Both the position numbers and the translations under genes were made by a program. The notes beneath the pieces are model-generated. The model worked only from the letters and a program-made list of their open reading frames with translations. It was not told where the DNA came from and made no database searches. From assembly GCA_025201365.1 (NCBI GenBank), contig JAIXMF010000019.1, positions 336,640-400,639 on the forward strand: a DNA stretch of 64,000 nucleotides, given 5' to 3'. This document shows, piece by piece, positions 42,807 to 55,660 of the stretch. Position 1 is the stretch's first letter; every line of letters starts with the position of its first letter. The DNA is from Syncephalis plumigaleata (taxonomy: Eukaryota > Zoopagomycota > Zoopagomycetes > Zoopagales > Piptocephalidaceae).

Positions 42807-44985
42807 TTAGTAACCGGCTGCTTTACCGTGTTTACGTCCATCGCTCACTGCGTGGATCTCACGTAGCTGCTGTGCTGGATTGTAAGGACAAAAGATTGCT
42901 TGTACCGAGGACTGGCTCACTTCGACGGGCGACCATCCGATGGCGTGTCCACGACTCGACAATTCCTTAGCGATATCTTTGTTGAATCTTGCCTCCACCG
43001 TAATTTGATTAGGTATAAGCTGATGATGGAAGCGTGGCCTATTAATTGCCGCTTCAATCGGCATTTTATAGTCGAGTACATCGACGAGTGTGCCAATGAC
43101 ACTGGTCAAAATACGAGAGCCACCACTTGCTCCTGCCGCAAACACAACCTGACCGTTCTCTTCGACAATGACGGGTACACTCGAGGAGAGTGGACGCTTG
43201 CCGGGTCGAATAAAGTTATTAACGGCTGGTGGCAGGCCAAATGCATTGGGCATACCTGGCGTGGAAAAGTCGTCCATTTCATTGTTTAGAATTACACCGG
43301 TAGTCGGTGAAACGACACGTGCACCAAAGTAAAGATTCACGGTAGACATGACAGATACGGTCTGTCCATCTTTATCAATAGTCGTAGTGTGTGTCGTGCC
43401 ATGTGGATCGTTGCCCGCTAGTTGAGGATGATAATAGTCGGGCGGGAAGGTGCGATCCTATTACAAATTGTTAATTAATTTATTAATTAATTTATTAGCT
43501 AGTCAGTCGATTACTTACATCAACGATACGATCGCGAATCTGCTTGGCTGTATCCTTATTGATAATACGCTGAATTTCATCTTTAATATCTACAAATTTG
43601 GGATCTCCCAACTTTGTACGTTGAGCGAATCCATGCTTGAATGCCTCAACAATTCGATGGAAATCAAGAGCCGATGGAGATGTCATGTTGTATTGTTCGA
43701 GAACATTTAGTACATTTAGTAATACAGGCCTGATGTAGGTGCATTCGGTGTAAGTATACGTCGACCATGATAGGTTCCTTCGAGTGCCGGTGCCACAACC
43801 GCCGATAGCTGGCCAGATCTTCTTTGGTGAGTATGCCCCTGTTGCGCGTACCGCTTTGACTAGTTCATCGGCAATGCTACCTTTATAAAAGACATCGGCA
43901 CCATCCTTGGCTACTTTCTCGAGTGTCTCGGCCAATGCCTTACGCTGGCATATATCACCCCTTCGGAGGGTTTTCCCATTACGAGTGAATACTTCGCGGA
44001 AACCTGGTGTGGCTACCATGGTCCTGGTGAAACTCTAGAATACATATTCTCCATATTAGTCTCTAGTAATTACGTGTATTCCTTTAGCTTATTGCCACCG
44101 CTACTTACGCGTAACCGTGTCTCGAGCAATGATGTCACGGGAAAGCCATCGCGACTAAGCTTGATCACCGGCTCGAGCAATTCATTCCATTTTAGTTTAC
44201 CATAACGTCGGTGTGCCTCTTCAAATCCTCGTAGCTCTCCTCTAATAGTATTAGCCATCAGGAGTGCAATAGAGGAATGTGTATTATTAGCTTATTATCC
44301 AATCATTTTATGCTATTGATTACACTTACGGTACAGCGACTGCTAATCCACCGCTAGTTGATGCGCCCTGCTTATTCTTGAACATCAGTTCAGTGGCTTG
44401 ACCGGGTGCTGCCTCGCGGAAATCAATGGTTACAGCGGTGCCATCTGAATTACGGACAAGCATGAAACCGCCGCCACCGATACCCGATGAGAAACTATTG
44501 ATTACACCAATGCATAGCGTAGATGAAATGGCTGCATCCACTGCTGAGCCTCCTTTTTTCAAAACTAATGACGTATTAGTAATATAAACAAACAAATAAA
44601 CATGCAAGCAAGCAAGCAAATGGCTATTCGTAAACATCAACTTACTATCAACACCGATTTGTGAGCAAGTCTCATGCTCTGAAGCTACCGCTCCTTGCTT
44701 GGCCTTGATTACTTCAGCGTCAGGCCAGCCTAATAGTCGTTCATGTTAGTATAGAAGGAGGTAGTAGTCACATATGTCCTCTAGCATGTGATACTTACTT
44801 GCACTTTCAGCACTATTATCAAAACTAACAATATTTAATAGAATGCATAGTATAGCTGTCGTCGCTAACACTATGGTAAGTGCTTGACGGCGTAAACGAG
44901 TCAAGCGCGACTCGGTTTGAAATAACGGTTTAAGTTGTTGGTTCGTCCCTAGTAAGGGCTGTTGTTCATAAGAATAGCCTTGCAT
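42807..44985 (-). CDS. Gamma-glutamyltransferase (glutathione hydrolase), with frame breaks
   Basis: Cleaves the gamma-glutamyl bond of glutathione and its conjugates. Six exons: 44985-44799, 44729-44646, 44564-44330, 44241-44109, 44034-43519, 43457-42807. The N-terminus (MQGYSYEQQPLLGTN) has one membrane anchor (ALTIVLATTAILCILLNIV), as in vacuolar or type II fungal enzymes. Family text: LKKGGSAVDAAISSTLCIG, GIGGGGFMLVR, DFREAAPGQA; the autoprocessing threonine lies in HGTTHTTTIDKDG; the small subunit has STVNLYFGARV, LNNEMDDFS, KRPLSSSVPVI and GASGGSRI. In exon 5 the conserved text jumps frame three times, near 43837, 43801 and 43729, each explained by one missing G in a G run. An alternative start is 45021. 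Either a recent pseudogene or sequencing error; the rest is intact. Confidence 0.85.
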
Positions 44986-45710
44986 TGCAACTAAATAAAC
45001 TGCAATTGACGAGAAAAACAAATAGAATAAAAGTGGCAGTAACTTGAATGGAGTAATAGGGAAGGTGCCAAACTATACTACTAATAACGCAGTCGCTGGC
45101 TTATGCTGACGCAAGCAACTTGATAGCGTGATCAAAATGGCGTGATTAGCGCGGTGTGGTACAACAATCCTGACAATGGTCCTAATATGTTCGAGTACAA
45201 GAAAGAAAAGAAGCAACAGCAAGCAGCAGCGACAATAAGCGTAGAATAATCGTATAAGGTGATAAGTACGTAGAAATAATAGTAGAATAGTAGTAGAATA
45301 GAATGGTAGTATTAGTAATGAATGCCTCGCAGCAAGGAATGAATAAAGCAGCGGTCTTTTTATAATGAGAAAATAATAGGCACGCTTAAATAATTGACAG
45401 ATGTATGAGCTATTTATTTTAAAAGCCCGTCGTATAGGCCCATGAGCAATTATAATATTTTTGGTATTTACTACACTCGTGTACGTATCGAGTACATGCG
45501 GTGGATACTCGGTTTAGTATGAGGCAATATGTGACGGGATAAAAATGGAAAGACAACCTCTAATGATATGTATACGGTAAAAGTCAAAAAACAGGAAGGG
45601 ATGCACGTGCAACTAACTGTGCCCATGTGTACCCATCTCGTTGGTTGGTTCAGTGCAGTAGTTGCAGTAGTAGTAGTAGTTGAAATACATTTGAACTTGG
45701 CCTATTGTTG
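44986..45710. other. Intergenic between the transferase and malonyl-CoA decarboxylase genes
   Basis: Upstream region of the gamma-glutamyltransferase gene and downstream of malonyl-CoA decarboxylase, both on the minus strand. Nothing coding seen; the ORF at 45568-45813 is antisense to the last decarboxylase exon. Confidence 0.5.
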
Positions 45711-48570
45711 CTATACAATAAACACACTTTCTTCGCCTAACCCGGCCCCTGAAACAGTACGTGCTAAAAGACGATCACTGCCATTGACGGCTATACGACC
45801 ATTGAACAAATAGGTCTGGTTATTGCTTTCTACGTGCTCTTGAATGTAATTGTAGTTGACCATCATTCCACATGATTCGCTATTGCCTCGATCTATTTTA
45901 CATTAGCATTAGTGGATATACTATTAGTATTATTATTAGGGAAAAGGAATGGGACAATGTAGATTACCTGTTGTATTAGCAAGCCAATTGATACGATACA
46001 CGCATGCACCGTTACGTAGATGGAAATGAGCTGTACAAGAGGATACAAGGTTAGCATAGTCGAGATCTAAGCATGCCAACACTGTAGTAGCTCACCAACT
46101 GGATCAGAGGCGGAGCCATTTCGCCTTTCCACGATCAAATATCTAAAGCAGATATTAATAAATAATACGTTGAAATCATACTCATACGATTACTACTAGT
46201 TACCGTGCGCATAATGCCATGAGTGGTTCTTTAACGCCTTGACCAGTATGGGATTGGACATCCATTTGGTAGTAGTAGTGCATCCTAGTAATTAATTGCC
46301 AGTGAGTAACTCATCCCATATACCATTGTATTATAGCAGCAGTAGCAATAATCCCTACTAGTATCAATTGCCCTAACGGTATGCACTCATCGGTTGTAAT
46401 ACGCGTAGATTGTTGCGTTAAAACGTCACGAGTGGTATCTGCCATACGTTTCGGTAGATACTGCTCAACCTGGTTGGCATTCCCTTCCACCATCGACGGA
46501 AATGTGTAATGGGCGAGAGTGTACAGAACGTTTCAATGCCAGGGAATTCGGTTTTAATTCCCCGACCACTCGCTTAATCAGAAAACTGCCCAATTCTACA
46601 CCGCTCAACCCTATGAAGTAAAAGTGATTTCACAGGAATACATACATACAGACATACATTTGTAGATTAGTCATCTCACAAGGGATAAGCGTGCGCATCC
46701 GAGTCATTCCCACCTTGTCGTGTAGAAATAGAGTAAAAGATACCGCATTTGACGAGATCATCACTTGCTACACCGGGACATGGATCAGTTAGAATAGCCT
46801 GTCGTGAACATTAGTATAAACAGTTGATTATTAATCGACAAATGTACTATTGTATAGAGCTGTGTCTACTACCTGAACATTATCTGATATCTCGGGCACC
46901 AATGCCACCTATCAATTAATAATTAGTTGTTTATAATAGTAATCATTATTGGCTATTCATACTAGTGTAACTCACCTGAACCGATACTAATGGTGATAAT
47001 GGTAAGCTACGATGAAAGAATCCAAAGCAGCGTCGTCCTGGCCCCAGTCGTCTTTATATGTTATGATAAGCGGATTGAATAAACATGCACGTTACCCTTC
47101 TTATACTTACTGTTTTACATCGCCCCATCCTTGGAATGGATGTACCGCTTCGTATTCGATAACCTATAATGAATGAGTGAATATTCATATTGTTACGTTT
47201 CCTTTCAATTTTCATTTGTATATGTCTGTCTACCTTTTCTAATAATGCAGCGGGTGATGCCCATGTAATACGTTCTAGTTTCAGGAAACCAAGCAACCAG
47301 CCTTGTAGTTTCTCGCGTAAAACATCATTTACCGCGGCTAATTCAACATCTTGACGATGCTGCCGTATCATACGCTATATGAAATAAACGAGTTATAATC
47401 AAAGTGATTTCTACACGTTATACTGCATCTTACAAGTAGATCAGTGCGTAATTCCACCAAGAATTGCATACCATCAGGTAAACGATTTATACGATCAAAG
47501 AATGAATACGACATTGGTTGTAAAGTATGCCGTAGGATCTGTTGAGTACGTAGTAGTGCACGCGCTGATGCATCATCATTATTATTATTCTAATAGTTCA
47601 TTAGCAATCTGTTAAATGTCTATCGTTATACATCATCCCTACCGCATTGCGTGCTTGTTTCAAATATGCTTCAGCTGCTTCAGCTGCTTTCTGATTTTGT
47701 ACGCCAAATTCACGACCAAGTAATCGTAAAAACTGCAGTTTACCCTCCTAGTATTTATCAATATATATATATATATATATATATATCAATATGACATTAG
47801 TAAAAAACAAAACAAACATAACTCCATTGAAATATTCACCTCATCGGTCGCTTGGTAGATCTCGCAACAACGGCGTGCCGATATACTGGGCAGTATATCA
47901 CCCTGACCCGGAAGAACATTAACAATGGCTTTGATTAGTTGACGTAACTCATCGAGATCCGGTCTTGTCGGTGTAGTTCCACCCGTGGAAGCATACGAGA
48001 AAAACCCTTGTTATTACGAATAATTAGTTAATACGCTTGCCAATGTAACCAGTCGATCATTCTATCCAATAACATATTCAATGGCTTATAACAAGTCCAT
48101 TACTTACCTGGTTCATGTCCATACTTCGCCACGTCATTCCAGTAATTTTTTACATCGCCCGATCGAAGTGGCGGCTCCTTCATTCCTAATCGATTATCCT
48201 TACTGCCATGATGCGTAGTAGGCATCGATTGTTGTGTATCGGCTGTTTTCCCCGCTGAATTAGAATTCGATCCTACTGGAGTGGCCTCCTTTTCCTCTTG
48301 CTGCTCCTGCTGTTGCTTAGTAGACGTGTCTCGATTGTCACGCGCTATGCCATATCGTCTTTTTGTCGTGCGTTTACTATCTCCCGTCATATTATCTATT
48401 ATGACGTATCGTCGATGACTATAGGAGGAACACGTTAGTCGTGAAGACCTATGAACACGAATGGTATGGTAATGAACGCGTGGAATGTCGCGATTTAAAC
48501 GAGGATTTATTCCTTCACGGGCTATACAAGAGTGAACCAGCAGAGACGGACGCAATAGTAAACGTGACAT
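45711..48570 (-). CDS. Malonyl-CoA decarboxylase, with frame breaks
   Basis: Converts malonyl-CoA to acetyl-CoA in mitochondria or peroxisomes. About 14 exons: 48570-48108, 48006-47840, 47747-47643, 47589-47434, 47374-47234, 47163-47111, 47051-46976, 46908-46873, 46798-46714, 46610 to about 46376, 46284-46204, 46142-46096, 46030-45968, 45892-45711. The Arg/Ser-rich start (MSRLLLRPSLLVHSCIAREG) suits a mitochondrial presequence; the end (EESVFIV) is not an SKL-type signal. Family text: FLVELRTDLL, LGFLKLERITWASPA, EAVHPFQGWGDVKQ, RRLGPGRRCFGFFHRSLPLS, VALVPEISDNVQAIL, IFYSIS, GVELGSFLIKRVV, TLSPITHF, DPVAHFHLRNGA with the catalytic His, and SCGMMVNYNY. In exons 10-11 the frame jumps at least twice (near 46552 and 46488, perhaps 46230), each consistent with a lost base. 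Confidence 0.85.
47762..47788 (+). repeat. (AT)n run in a decarboxylase intron
   Basis: Uninterrupted AT dinucleotides within intron 2 of the malonyl-CoA decarboxylase gene. Confidence 0.85.
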
Positions 48571-48726
48571 ATGAAATTAAACCAAGTCAATAAACAGGAT
48601 GTAGAAGGAGAAGGAACAAAAGAAAGTAAGTAGTAAATGACAAGTGAAGTGACAAGGTATCCAACGCTTATCTGTGCGTATTTGTGTCTGTCTGTGTGAC
48701 CATCTCCGGGTTAAACGTATTTCCAT

Positions 48727-49119
48727 TCAAACATATTGCATTACAGAACTTTTCCATCCAATTTGCGTAGTTAGCCTTTTTATTTTTACTAATAAATAAT
48801 AGCCATGATAATATGTATTATATGTGAAAGCATATCCATCACGGACAAGTTGTTGATCTTGTCCTTCATTTCTTGAACGTTTAGAATAATGGCACTTTGA
48901 TGTAGTTGTGTTGGAACACCGTTTCCATTGCAAAGCTGAGAATAATCGAATAACATTCAGACATGCTGCCATATCCTGATTCCATACATGATACTCGAAT
49001 CCTTTACCTTTCATGTCATCTTTACAACTCTGATGTGTGCATCTAATAGAATAATGATTAGTATATATGACCATTAATCCATGTGTGCAGTATGTGGCGT
49101 ACAGGAATGATGATCTCAT
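48727..49119 (-). pseudogene. Transposase C-terminal fragment, copy 3 (longest)
   Basis: A 130-codon minus-strand frame: YCTHGLMV, then IRCTHQSCKDDMKGKGFEYH and VWNQDMAACLNVIRL, a Cys/His zinc-ribbon-like set and the WNxD tail. It ends beside TTTTCCATCCAATTTGCG (48756-48773), the same sequence that bounds the element at 5868-6434. No catalytic core upstream. It is part of duplicated block B. Confidence 0.5.
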
Positions 49120-49417
49120 GTCAATGATGAGAGTGCAGTTTCGATCAGTTTAACCATTAAACTACTTCTGATGACATGTCATTACTGTTTTACTATGCTG
49201 TGCAATGGAATATATCTTTGATCGTAATGCTGACTAACAGCTAGGCATGATTGTGTCAATGATGAGTAATCGAGTAAATCAACTATAGTAGCGATTGAGA
49301 CACCAAACTGATATATGACTTCCATACATGAATGACGTTATTATATAAGACATATAACGCGTCATTTTTACATTCTGCTTGACTGAAGCTTGTTATATGC
49401 ATCCTCTCGCACTCCAT

Positions 49418-49423
49418 TATAAA
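49418..49423 (+). promoter_or_regulatory. TATA box retained ahead of F-box copy B
   Basis: TATAAA at the same distance (51 bp) before the ATG at 49474 as in copy A. Confidence 0.45.
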
Positions 49424-49473
49424 GATGCACTGGACAAAGCGAGCACCAATATTGTCCTTTATTCTTTTTCATC

Positions 49474-51040
49474 ATGTCTACTTCTACTCCTACTACTGAA
49501 ATATTGAGTAATTCCAACTCGTCTTGTAGATTACTCGATTGTCTGAATACTCTTCCATTTCACGACCAGCGTGTCTTTCGTAGTCACTTGGTCCTATTGA
49601 ATTAGTGTGTTTATCAGCATGTTGTCACTCGTTAACAAGCAGTATTCGAAATGATAGAGCATTATGGCAAGCACTATACCATAGGGATTTCCTATCGGGA
49701 GCGTATTATGCTAAAGAAATGGATTTGTATTGTGGTGTATACGCACGGATGACAACAATCCATGTACATCGGATAAACGAGCCGATCTACTAGAGAACGT
49801 GGACTGGTACAACACATATCGTCGACGAGTGAGCACCAAGAATAATTGGCGATATGGACGATGCAACCACGCGTATCAATATGAAATCTTTCATGAATGA
49901 AATAGACTATGTGGATATTGTAAGCGTATATTTATTACGCAGCGAAACCGCCTACGCAGAGCATCAATCGTCATTATACTTTAGAATATTTGCCACATCC
50001 AAATTTTAATCAAACAACAGCTTGTGTATAAAAGCAGATTCTCCACATCGCCAATGCTCTTTCACTAGATACGGTAATCAAGCTGTATAATTATGTTACG
50101 GTGATCATTACATAGCTGTATCTCCTAAGCAATCAAGGACAATATCAACTATAATGTAAAATATTACTCGCAAACATGGCGGTGTTTTCACTACATTTGA
50201 GTCCAGACAATATCGAGTGGGGCAATCGAGGGGAAATGGGCATTTTAGTGCATGACTCGAGAGATTATCGATGATTCACCAATTTGTAAGTGTAGTAACT
50301 GTACAATGATGTAATATAATTACTAATAATCAATATATTTAGACGATATAATGGTATTTGATATAGATAACATGTCATATTCAGGAAACATTGGTGATAC
50401 ATGGGTGAGGCATGTTTCTACAAAACAACCAAAATACAGCAATAGTATATACGGCAAGACTAGTCATGACGATGAGTGGGTCGTATTGAATGGGCACTAT
50501 ACCAGTTCTCGAGCAATATCTGTTGTACAATTGCGAAATGGCTGGTTTCATCTACATGAGAGGATAGAGGATGGGTGGCTAATGACGTATAATTCATACG
50601 ATTCATATATGTCATTGGATTACGTGGTCATCCTGATTATATATACACATAATCCATAGTGTAGCATCCAATGGTCAAAGTCACACTCCACGTAATTGCT
50701 ACACTATATCTAACCACATATACCTATACCATTTTAAGGGCTGGATATAGTATTCATATTAATGCCAACCAGAAAAGTATGGACAGACCTAACTTACAAT
50801 GACGATCAAGATTACGAATATGGGTACAGTTTCCATCTAACATTATTGGGATCTCTATATTTTTTTAAAGGAAGTAATGGTATACAATCGATTCTTGTAG
50901 ACATTAACACAAAGGAAATAATACGCAAGTTAAGCATCAAATAGGGAATTATGATTATGCAATGGCTGGTATGGCATATATCTCCAATGACAGACGTACG
51001 CTAGTGATAGAGGAATACGGTTATAACAGTATCAATAAAT
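49474..51040 (+). pseudogene. F-box-like pseudogene, copy B
   Basis: Starts MSTSTPTTEILSNSNSSCRL like copy A, but after RVFRSHLV a one-base loss (near 49589) brings an in-frame TAG. The correct text continues in other frames (SACCHSLTSSIRNDRALW, HRDFLSGAYYAKEMDLYCGV), and further single-base losses occur throughout both former exons, for example near 49866, 49912 and 49990. The intron with its GTAAGT donor and TATTTAG acceptor (about 50287-50341) is still visible. Later fragments MVFDIDNMSYSGNIGDTW and VQLRNGWFHLHERI match copy A's second exon. Not translatable as a full protein. Confidence 0.9.
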
Positions 51041-51586
51041 CATACTAATTAGTTAATAAGAGTAGTGTTTACACATCATTAAACATAACACATGCTAATA
51101 CTTTCTATGAACTGGATGATTAATCGAATAAATCAACTATAGTAGCAATTGAGACATTAAACTGTACAAACTGATGAATGCTTCTCAATGCATAAAGGAT
51201 GTTGCTCGATAGCACATGTACTACGCATCATTCATTCTGCTTGATTGAAGATTGCTATCTGAATCCTCTCGAATACCATTATAACAATGCACTGAATAAA
51301 ACAAACATCCATGTTGTCCTTTACTAAATGTTCCTGTCAATTCATCATAGCTTGTTAAGACTATTGTAATATGTGATATCGCGACCATCAACATCTCCCT
51401 CAACTGCTAGGGCAATGACAACTACTCAATAATAATAGTAATGCAATAATGGTGTTAACAATTGTGCAAATCTATTTATTAATAAACAGCAAAAGTTAAA
51501 GACTAGCAGTGTTAATTGATTGGAAAACACTGTATTTCCTCCTCTCTTTTCTTTGTAGTCTTTTATTTAACACAGGATTGCATGCC

Positions 51587-52982
51587 ATGCCACCAACTTC
51601 GCCTATAGATATGGGAGCCGCATATCGTTCCCTAGTGTTGGCACCAGGTGTACTGGCTAGTGATCGACTAGCTATTGATAGTACTCGGCGCATTACTATC
51701 ATGTCATACAATGTAAGGCCCACAGAGCGTAGAGGAGTCTTCCTAATTATCTAACAGTAGATTACTTAGATATTGGCTCAATGCCTAGTCAGACGCGAAA
51801 TGTTTCCCTACTGCGACAAGAAATCGTTAAAGGGCTCATTTAGACGAGAGAATATCACCCATGAACTACGTCATTATCAGCCGGATATTGCTTGTTTACA
51901 AGAAGTAGATGAGTACGAATTGTATTATCGCGACGTATTCCGTCGAGCGGGCTACGACAGTATATACGAGGGTGGTCGTAAGCGTCACGGTAAGTAAAGC
52001 GCTGATAAACGGTAACATGGTAAGCAATCCATTTTTACTGATCATATCATTTACTAGGATGTTGTATTTTATGGCGACGAGATCGATTTGTTCGACATGA
52101 TTATCAATCGATTCAATTCGATAGTACGCAGCATCCACCGGCTACAACAAATACACGCTGTATTGGACAGTTATTGGCGCTTCGTCTACGTACAGATCTT
52201 GATGATGCTTTAGGATTGGATCAACTATCGTTGGAGGATCGCTCGTCGCTTGAAGCGGGTAAAAAACCTGAACGTAAACGTGGCGTAATCGTAACAAATC
52301 ATCACTTGTACTGGCCACCCAATGCCATGTACGAACGCATGAGACAAGGCTGGATTATGCGTCAACAATTGATACGCTTTAAGCAGAAACACGCATTTCC
52401 CGCATTCATGTGCGGTGGTAAGTGGACGACACGCCAAATGAACCACTAGTCTAATTTGTATTAACAATTGCGCAACTGTTCATCACATTAGATTTCAACA
52501 GTATCCCAACAAGTCCACTCTATCGTTTAATTACGGGGAAACCACTTGAACCGGATAATCATAAGGAGCTAGAAGTGATCCCGACCTCCTATGTGGTTAA
52601 TGAGAATGCGAATGTAGTCGCGCCGAGTGCTCATCCTAATCCCGATCAAGTTGAATTTAAACCATACACGGAATTCGTCAATGATTACGAGGAAATGCCG
52701 CCATGTCGTAGTGCATACGCGGACTACACTACACTGCATCCTGAACTGGCCTCTACCGAATGGAAGGGCGAAGCGAGGTTTACGAATTACGCAGTGTGGA
52801 AGGGTACTTTGGATTATATCATGCAGGTGATGGACGAGGAATCGAAGAATGTTAAATTATTACAGCTGCTACGCTTACCTAATGAGGATATGTGCAAGCC
52901 AGGTTTGCCTAATCGTGTCTACTCTAGTGATCACCTTTGTATTATGGCCGAGTATGCATTGTCTCCAGAGTTAACTACTTAG
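51587..52982 (+). CDS. CCR4/NGL-family exonuclease (endonuclease/exonuclease/phosphatase fold)
   Basis: Four exons, 51587-51712, 51770-51989, 52058-52417 and 52492-52982; frame kept; 398 residues from MPPTSPIDMGAAY. The frame is open upstream to an ATG at 51509 that would add a hydrophobic 26-residue leader. Fold motifs: MSYNILAQCLV (first strand with Asn), DIACLQEVD (metal-binding Glu), VIVTNHHLYWPP (catalytic His region), GDFNSIPTSPLY (Asp/Asn), and YSSDHLCIMAEY (final Asp-His). The order and spacing fit NGL2-like proteins, which trim RNA 3' ends (5.8S rRNA in yeast), rather than CCR4 itself, which carries an LRR. Exact orthology is not settled. Confidence 0.85.
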
Positions 52983-53202
52983 AGGAAGTAGAAGAAGAAA
53001 AGCACAGGAATTGTATACTATCGTCGATATAGTTTATAATTTGATAATTTAATAGTGGTATTGATCAAGCTACGATATTTCATTTCATTGCAGTTCTTTT
53101 TTATAATAAAGAATCAGAATCAGACACACACACACATAAACACACACGCGAGTATAGTGAAATAGTTGAATGAACGTATATGAAACTAGCTTATCCTAAC
53201 TA

Positions 53203-54822
53203 TTAAACGCGTGCCTGAGTAGTGGCACGTGCGGTAGCCACAGTTTCCAACACAGAGTTCAGCGAGTTTTGCCATGAATGCAATCGGTTGCCAAGTAGTT
53301 GCCATTCGCGTTGACCGAATACGCGATACGATGATCGACTGTAGAATAAACAAACAAATAAATAATAGAACACATTAGTTAACTCGCTCGGTAATACGTG
53401 TATATATATAGTAGTAGTAGTAGTAGTGCTGCTTACTTACCTAATAGTCACTGTTTCCTTAAGCTGATTAAGTCGAGCAGAGATTAGACCGGCACGAATG
53501 ACTAACAGTTTATAATGATTAGATTACATTCATAATTGATCCTTATTAGTATTAGCATTAGTATTAGGATGATTAATGGCTTACCGTCGATAACCCAAAC
53601 TTCTACTTCGTCCGCGTCGATCTCCAATGCTTTAGCAATATCCGCGTAGGGCACCTCAACACCAAGACGCTCGGCACCAATGGATGCCAATGTAAGAATA
53701 CGCATCTTGCGTAGGACATCGTCGCTCGATAATCCCAATGACACGAGCGCGTCGCCATTAGCGCGAATAAAGTCGCGATATTCCGCTACACTGCTGTCGA
53801 CCAACAAATTGAGCATTTGACCAGCGGACTCCTTGTTCAGCTGCTGTACACTGGGAATGCTGGCCAACTCTTCAAATGCAAAGAAACTTGGCGATTGAAT
53901 GGCATCGGCGATAACGCTAACGATCTGATCTTTAGCGGAGGTCCAGCATGACTCGGGAATAGCGTGCAAGTATTTGCGCCGCATGTCAAACGCTGGCTCC
54001 AATTGTCCGCCCGCCTTAAACGCAAGGCCAAGTTGCAAATAGAGTTCGCTTTGTTGTTCAGCATCCAATGACCATTCGGCCATCCAGCTGTCCAGGTGAG
54101 CGAGTTGTGGTGCAACAGCACTCATGGCACCGGCTCGTTCTGCAAGGCGTACGATCGATTGGAAAATACGCGCACGCAATGAGGATGTGGCCTGGATCGC
54201 GTTAAACAGATTGGATAGACTAGGGCGTCAACAGCATTAGTCGATGTCGTCATAGATGATGTACGAGTAGTAGTTGTATCTACAGGCTAATAGCATCAAT
54301 TGCTTACATTTTAAGCTTGAGCGCCACACGATCCGCCTCATTTTCATCGACAAAAACTAGGACACGCGTAACGAACGCATCTATTTGCTCTTCTTTGGCG
54401 TTAACAAGCACGGCCAGGACCAGATTGAAGGAAGCCTCGAGATCTAACGGCATCAACACGTGAGTAAACGTAGCTTCGCGTATTGCATACACAAACTCGC
54501 GCACACGCACAAAGCCTATGCTCCTCTGATGGCAGGAAATAACGGCCAGCGGCTTACCTTTATCTGCAGCAGCAAAAAGCGTGGTGGCCTCCTCAATAAG
54601 TACCGAGTATACTTCGTCCCAATCACGACCCTTGAGTAGTGGTTTCATACGCACTTCAAGTGCTTTACCAGCTACCGCATCTGATTCACTTTTCAATTGA
54701 ACCAGAATAGCCGACAACTCAGCAATCTATTTATCGAGGATCTAAGCTGGGGATCTTCATCTATACCGATCACTTACCTGGTTGTCATTGGTAGTATCAA
54801 GCAGGGCAGCGTTGCTGTTCAT
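53203..54822 (-). CDS. Translation initiation factor eIF3 subunit M (PCI domain)
   Basis: Five exons, 54822-54778, 54726-54308, 54219-53585, 53501-53441 and 53338-53203; frame kept; 431 residues. Alpha-helical throughout. The C-terminal PCI domain is clear: FFAFEELASIPSVQQL, YRDFIRANGDALVSLGLSSD, RKMRILTLASIGAERLGVEV, PYADIAKALEIDADEVEVWV, VIRAGLISARLNQLKETVTI and YRVFGQREWQLLGNRL, the usual eIF3m winged-helix ending. The PCI-containing COP9 subunit 7 is a near relative and the main alternative, but the RVFGxxxW-xL text favours eIF3m. Tail-to-tail with the exonuclease gene (about 220 bp). Confidence 0.88.
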
Positions 54823-55274
54823 ACCTATAAAGATGAGGATCACACTGCGGTTAAAATGCTGGAGCAAAAAAAGGAAGAATCCAATTGGGTGATGATGAGT
54901 GTGTAAAAAAAGAGAAAATTTACGCTGATGAATACAATCGTAGGAACACGCAAATGTTGTGCGCTGGATTGGTATGACGAGTAGTAGCATCTTCAATTCA
55001 TGGAATACTCGATCCACACAAGCATCGATATATTCCTGTTGTTGTTATTGAGTATAACTCGAATACATACAAGCTGTATTAATAGTTGACAACGCATTTG
55101 CATGGTTATAATATTTTATTTATGAATATCCTCATGATTTGTACTATGATAATAATATTAGTTAGACAACGGTAATACTAAATATTCAAGCAAGCTTGCA
55201 CATTTTAACCAGGTTTAATAAATGATTAGTGAAGACAAATGGAAATATACAAATAAATTTATTACTGTATTAAC
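54823..55274. other. Intergenic, no gene seen
   Basis: Promoter side of the eIF3m gene, becoming AT-rich towards the tandem repeat. No coding signal. Confidence 0.5.
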
Positions 55275-55660
55275 AATAAACGAGTAACGCGTAAACAAAG
55301 CGAGTGTGTTGACGAGTGTGTTAGTGTGCATATATCAACCAATTGAGAGTGTTACGGCAATAGATATGCGAATAACGAGTGAACAAGTGAACGAATGAGC
55401 AATAAACGAGTAAGCGAGTAACGCGTAAGCAATAAACAAGTGTGTTGACAAGTGTGTGAGTGTGCATACAGCCAGTTAAGAGTGTTACGGCAATAGATAC
55501 GCGAGTAACGAGTGAACAAGTGAACGAATGAGCAATAAACGAGTAGACGAGTAACGCGTAAGCAATAAACAAGTGTGTTCACGAGTGTGTTAGTGTGCAT
55601 ACAGCAGCCAGTTAAGAGTGTTACGGCGATAGATATGCGAATAACGAGTGAACAAAGGGC
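55275..55660 (+). repeat. Tandem repeat, ~133-136 bp unit, about 2.7 copies
   Basis: The landmark GTGTGTT starts at 55304, 55440 and 55573. Each unit contains GAGTGTTACGGC, AATAGATA, CGAATAACGAGTGAACAAG and AATAAACGAG followed by CGAGTAACGCGTAA. Related single copies lie at 12922-13030 and 16835-16885. Confidence 0.9.

Larger units (their letters stand above)
48835..51363. repeat. Duplicated block B, decayed copy of 22850-25475
   Basis: Same order as block A: transposase tail, promoter-side repeat, F-box gene, downstream repeat. Numerous substitutions and single-base deletions relative to A. Confidence 0.85.

Noticed and set aside
45568-45813. 81-codon plus-strand frame
   Set aside because: Antisense to the last exon of malonyl-CoA decarboxylase.
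49605-50944. Separate short genes in F-box block B
   Set aside because: Each frame matches a piece of intact copy A, so they are fragments of one broken gene.
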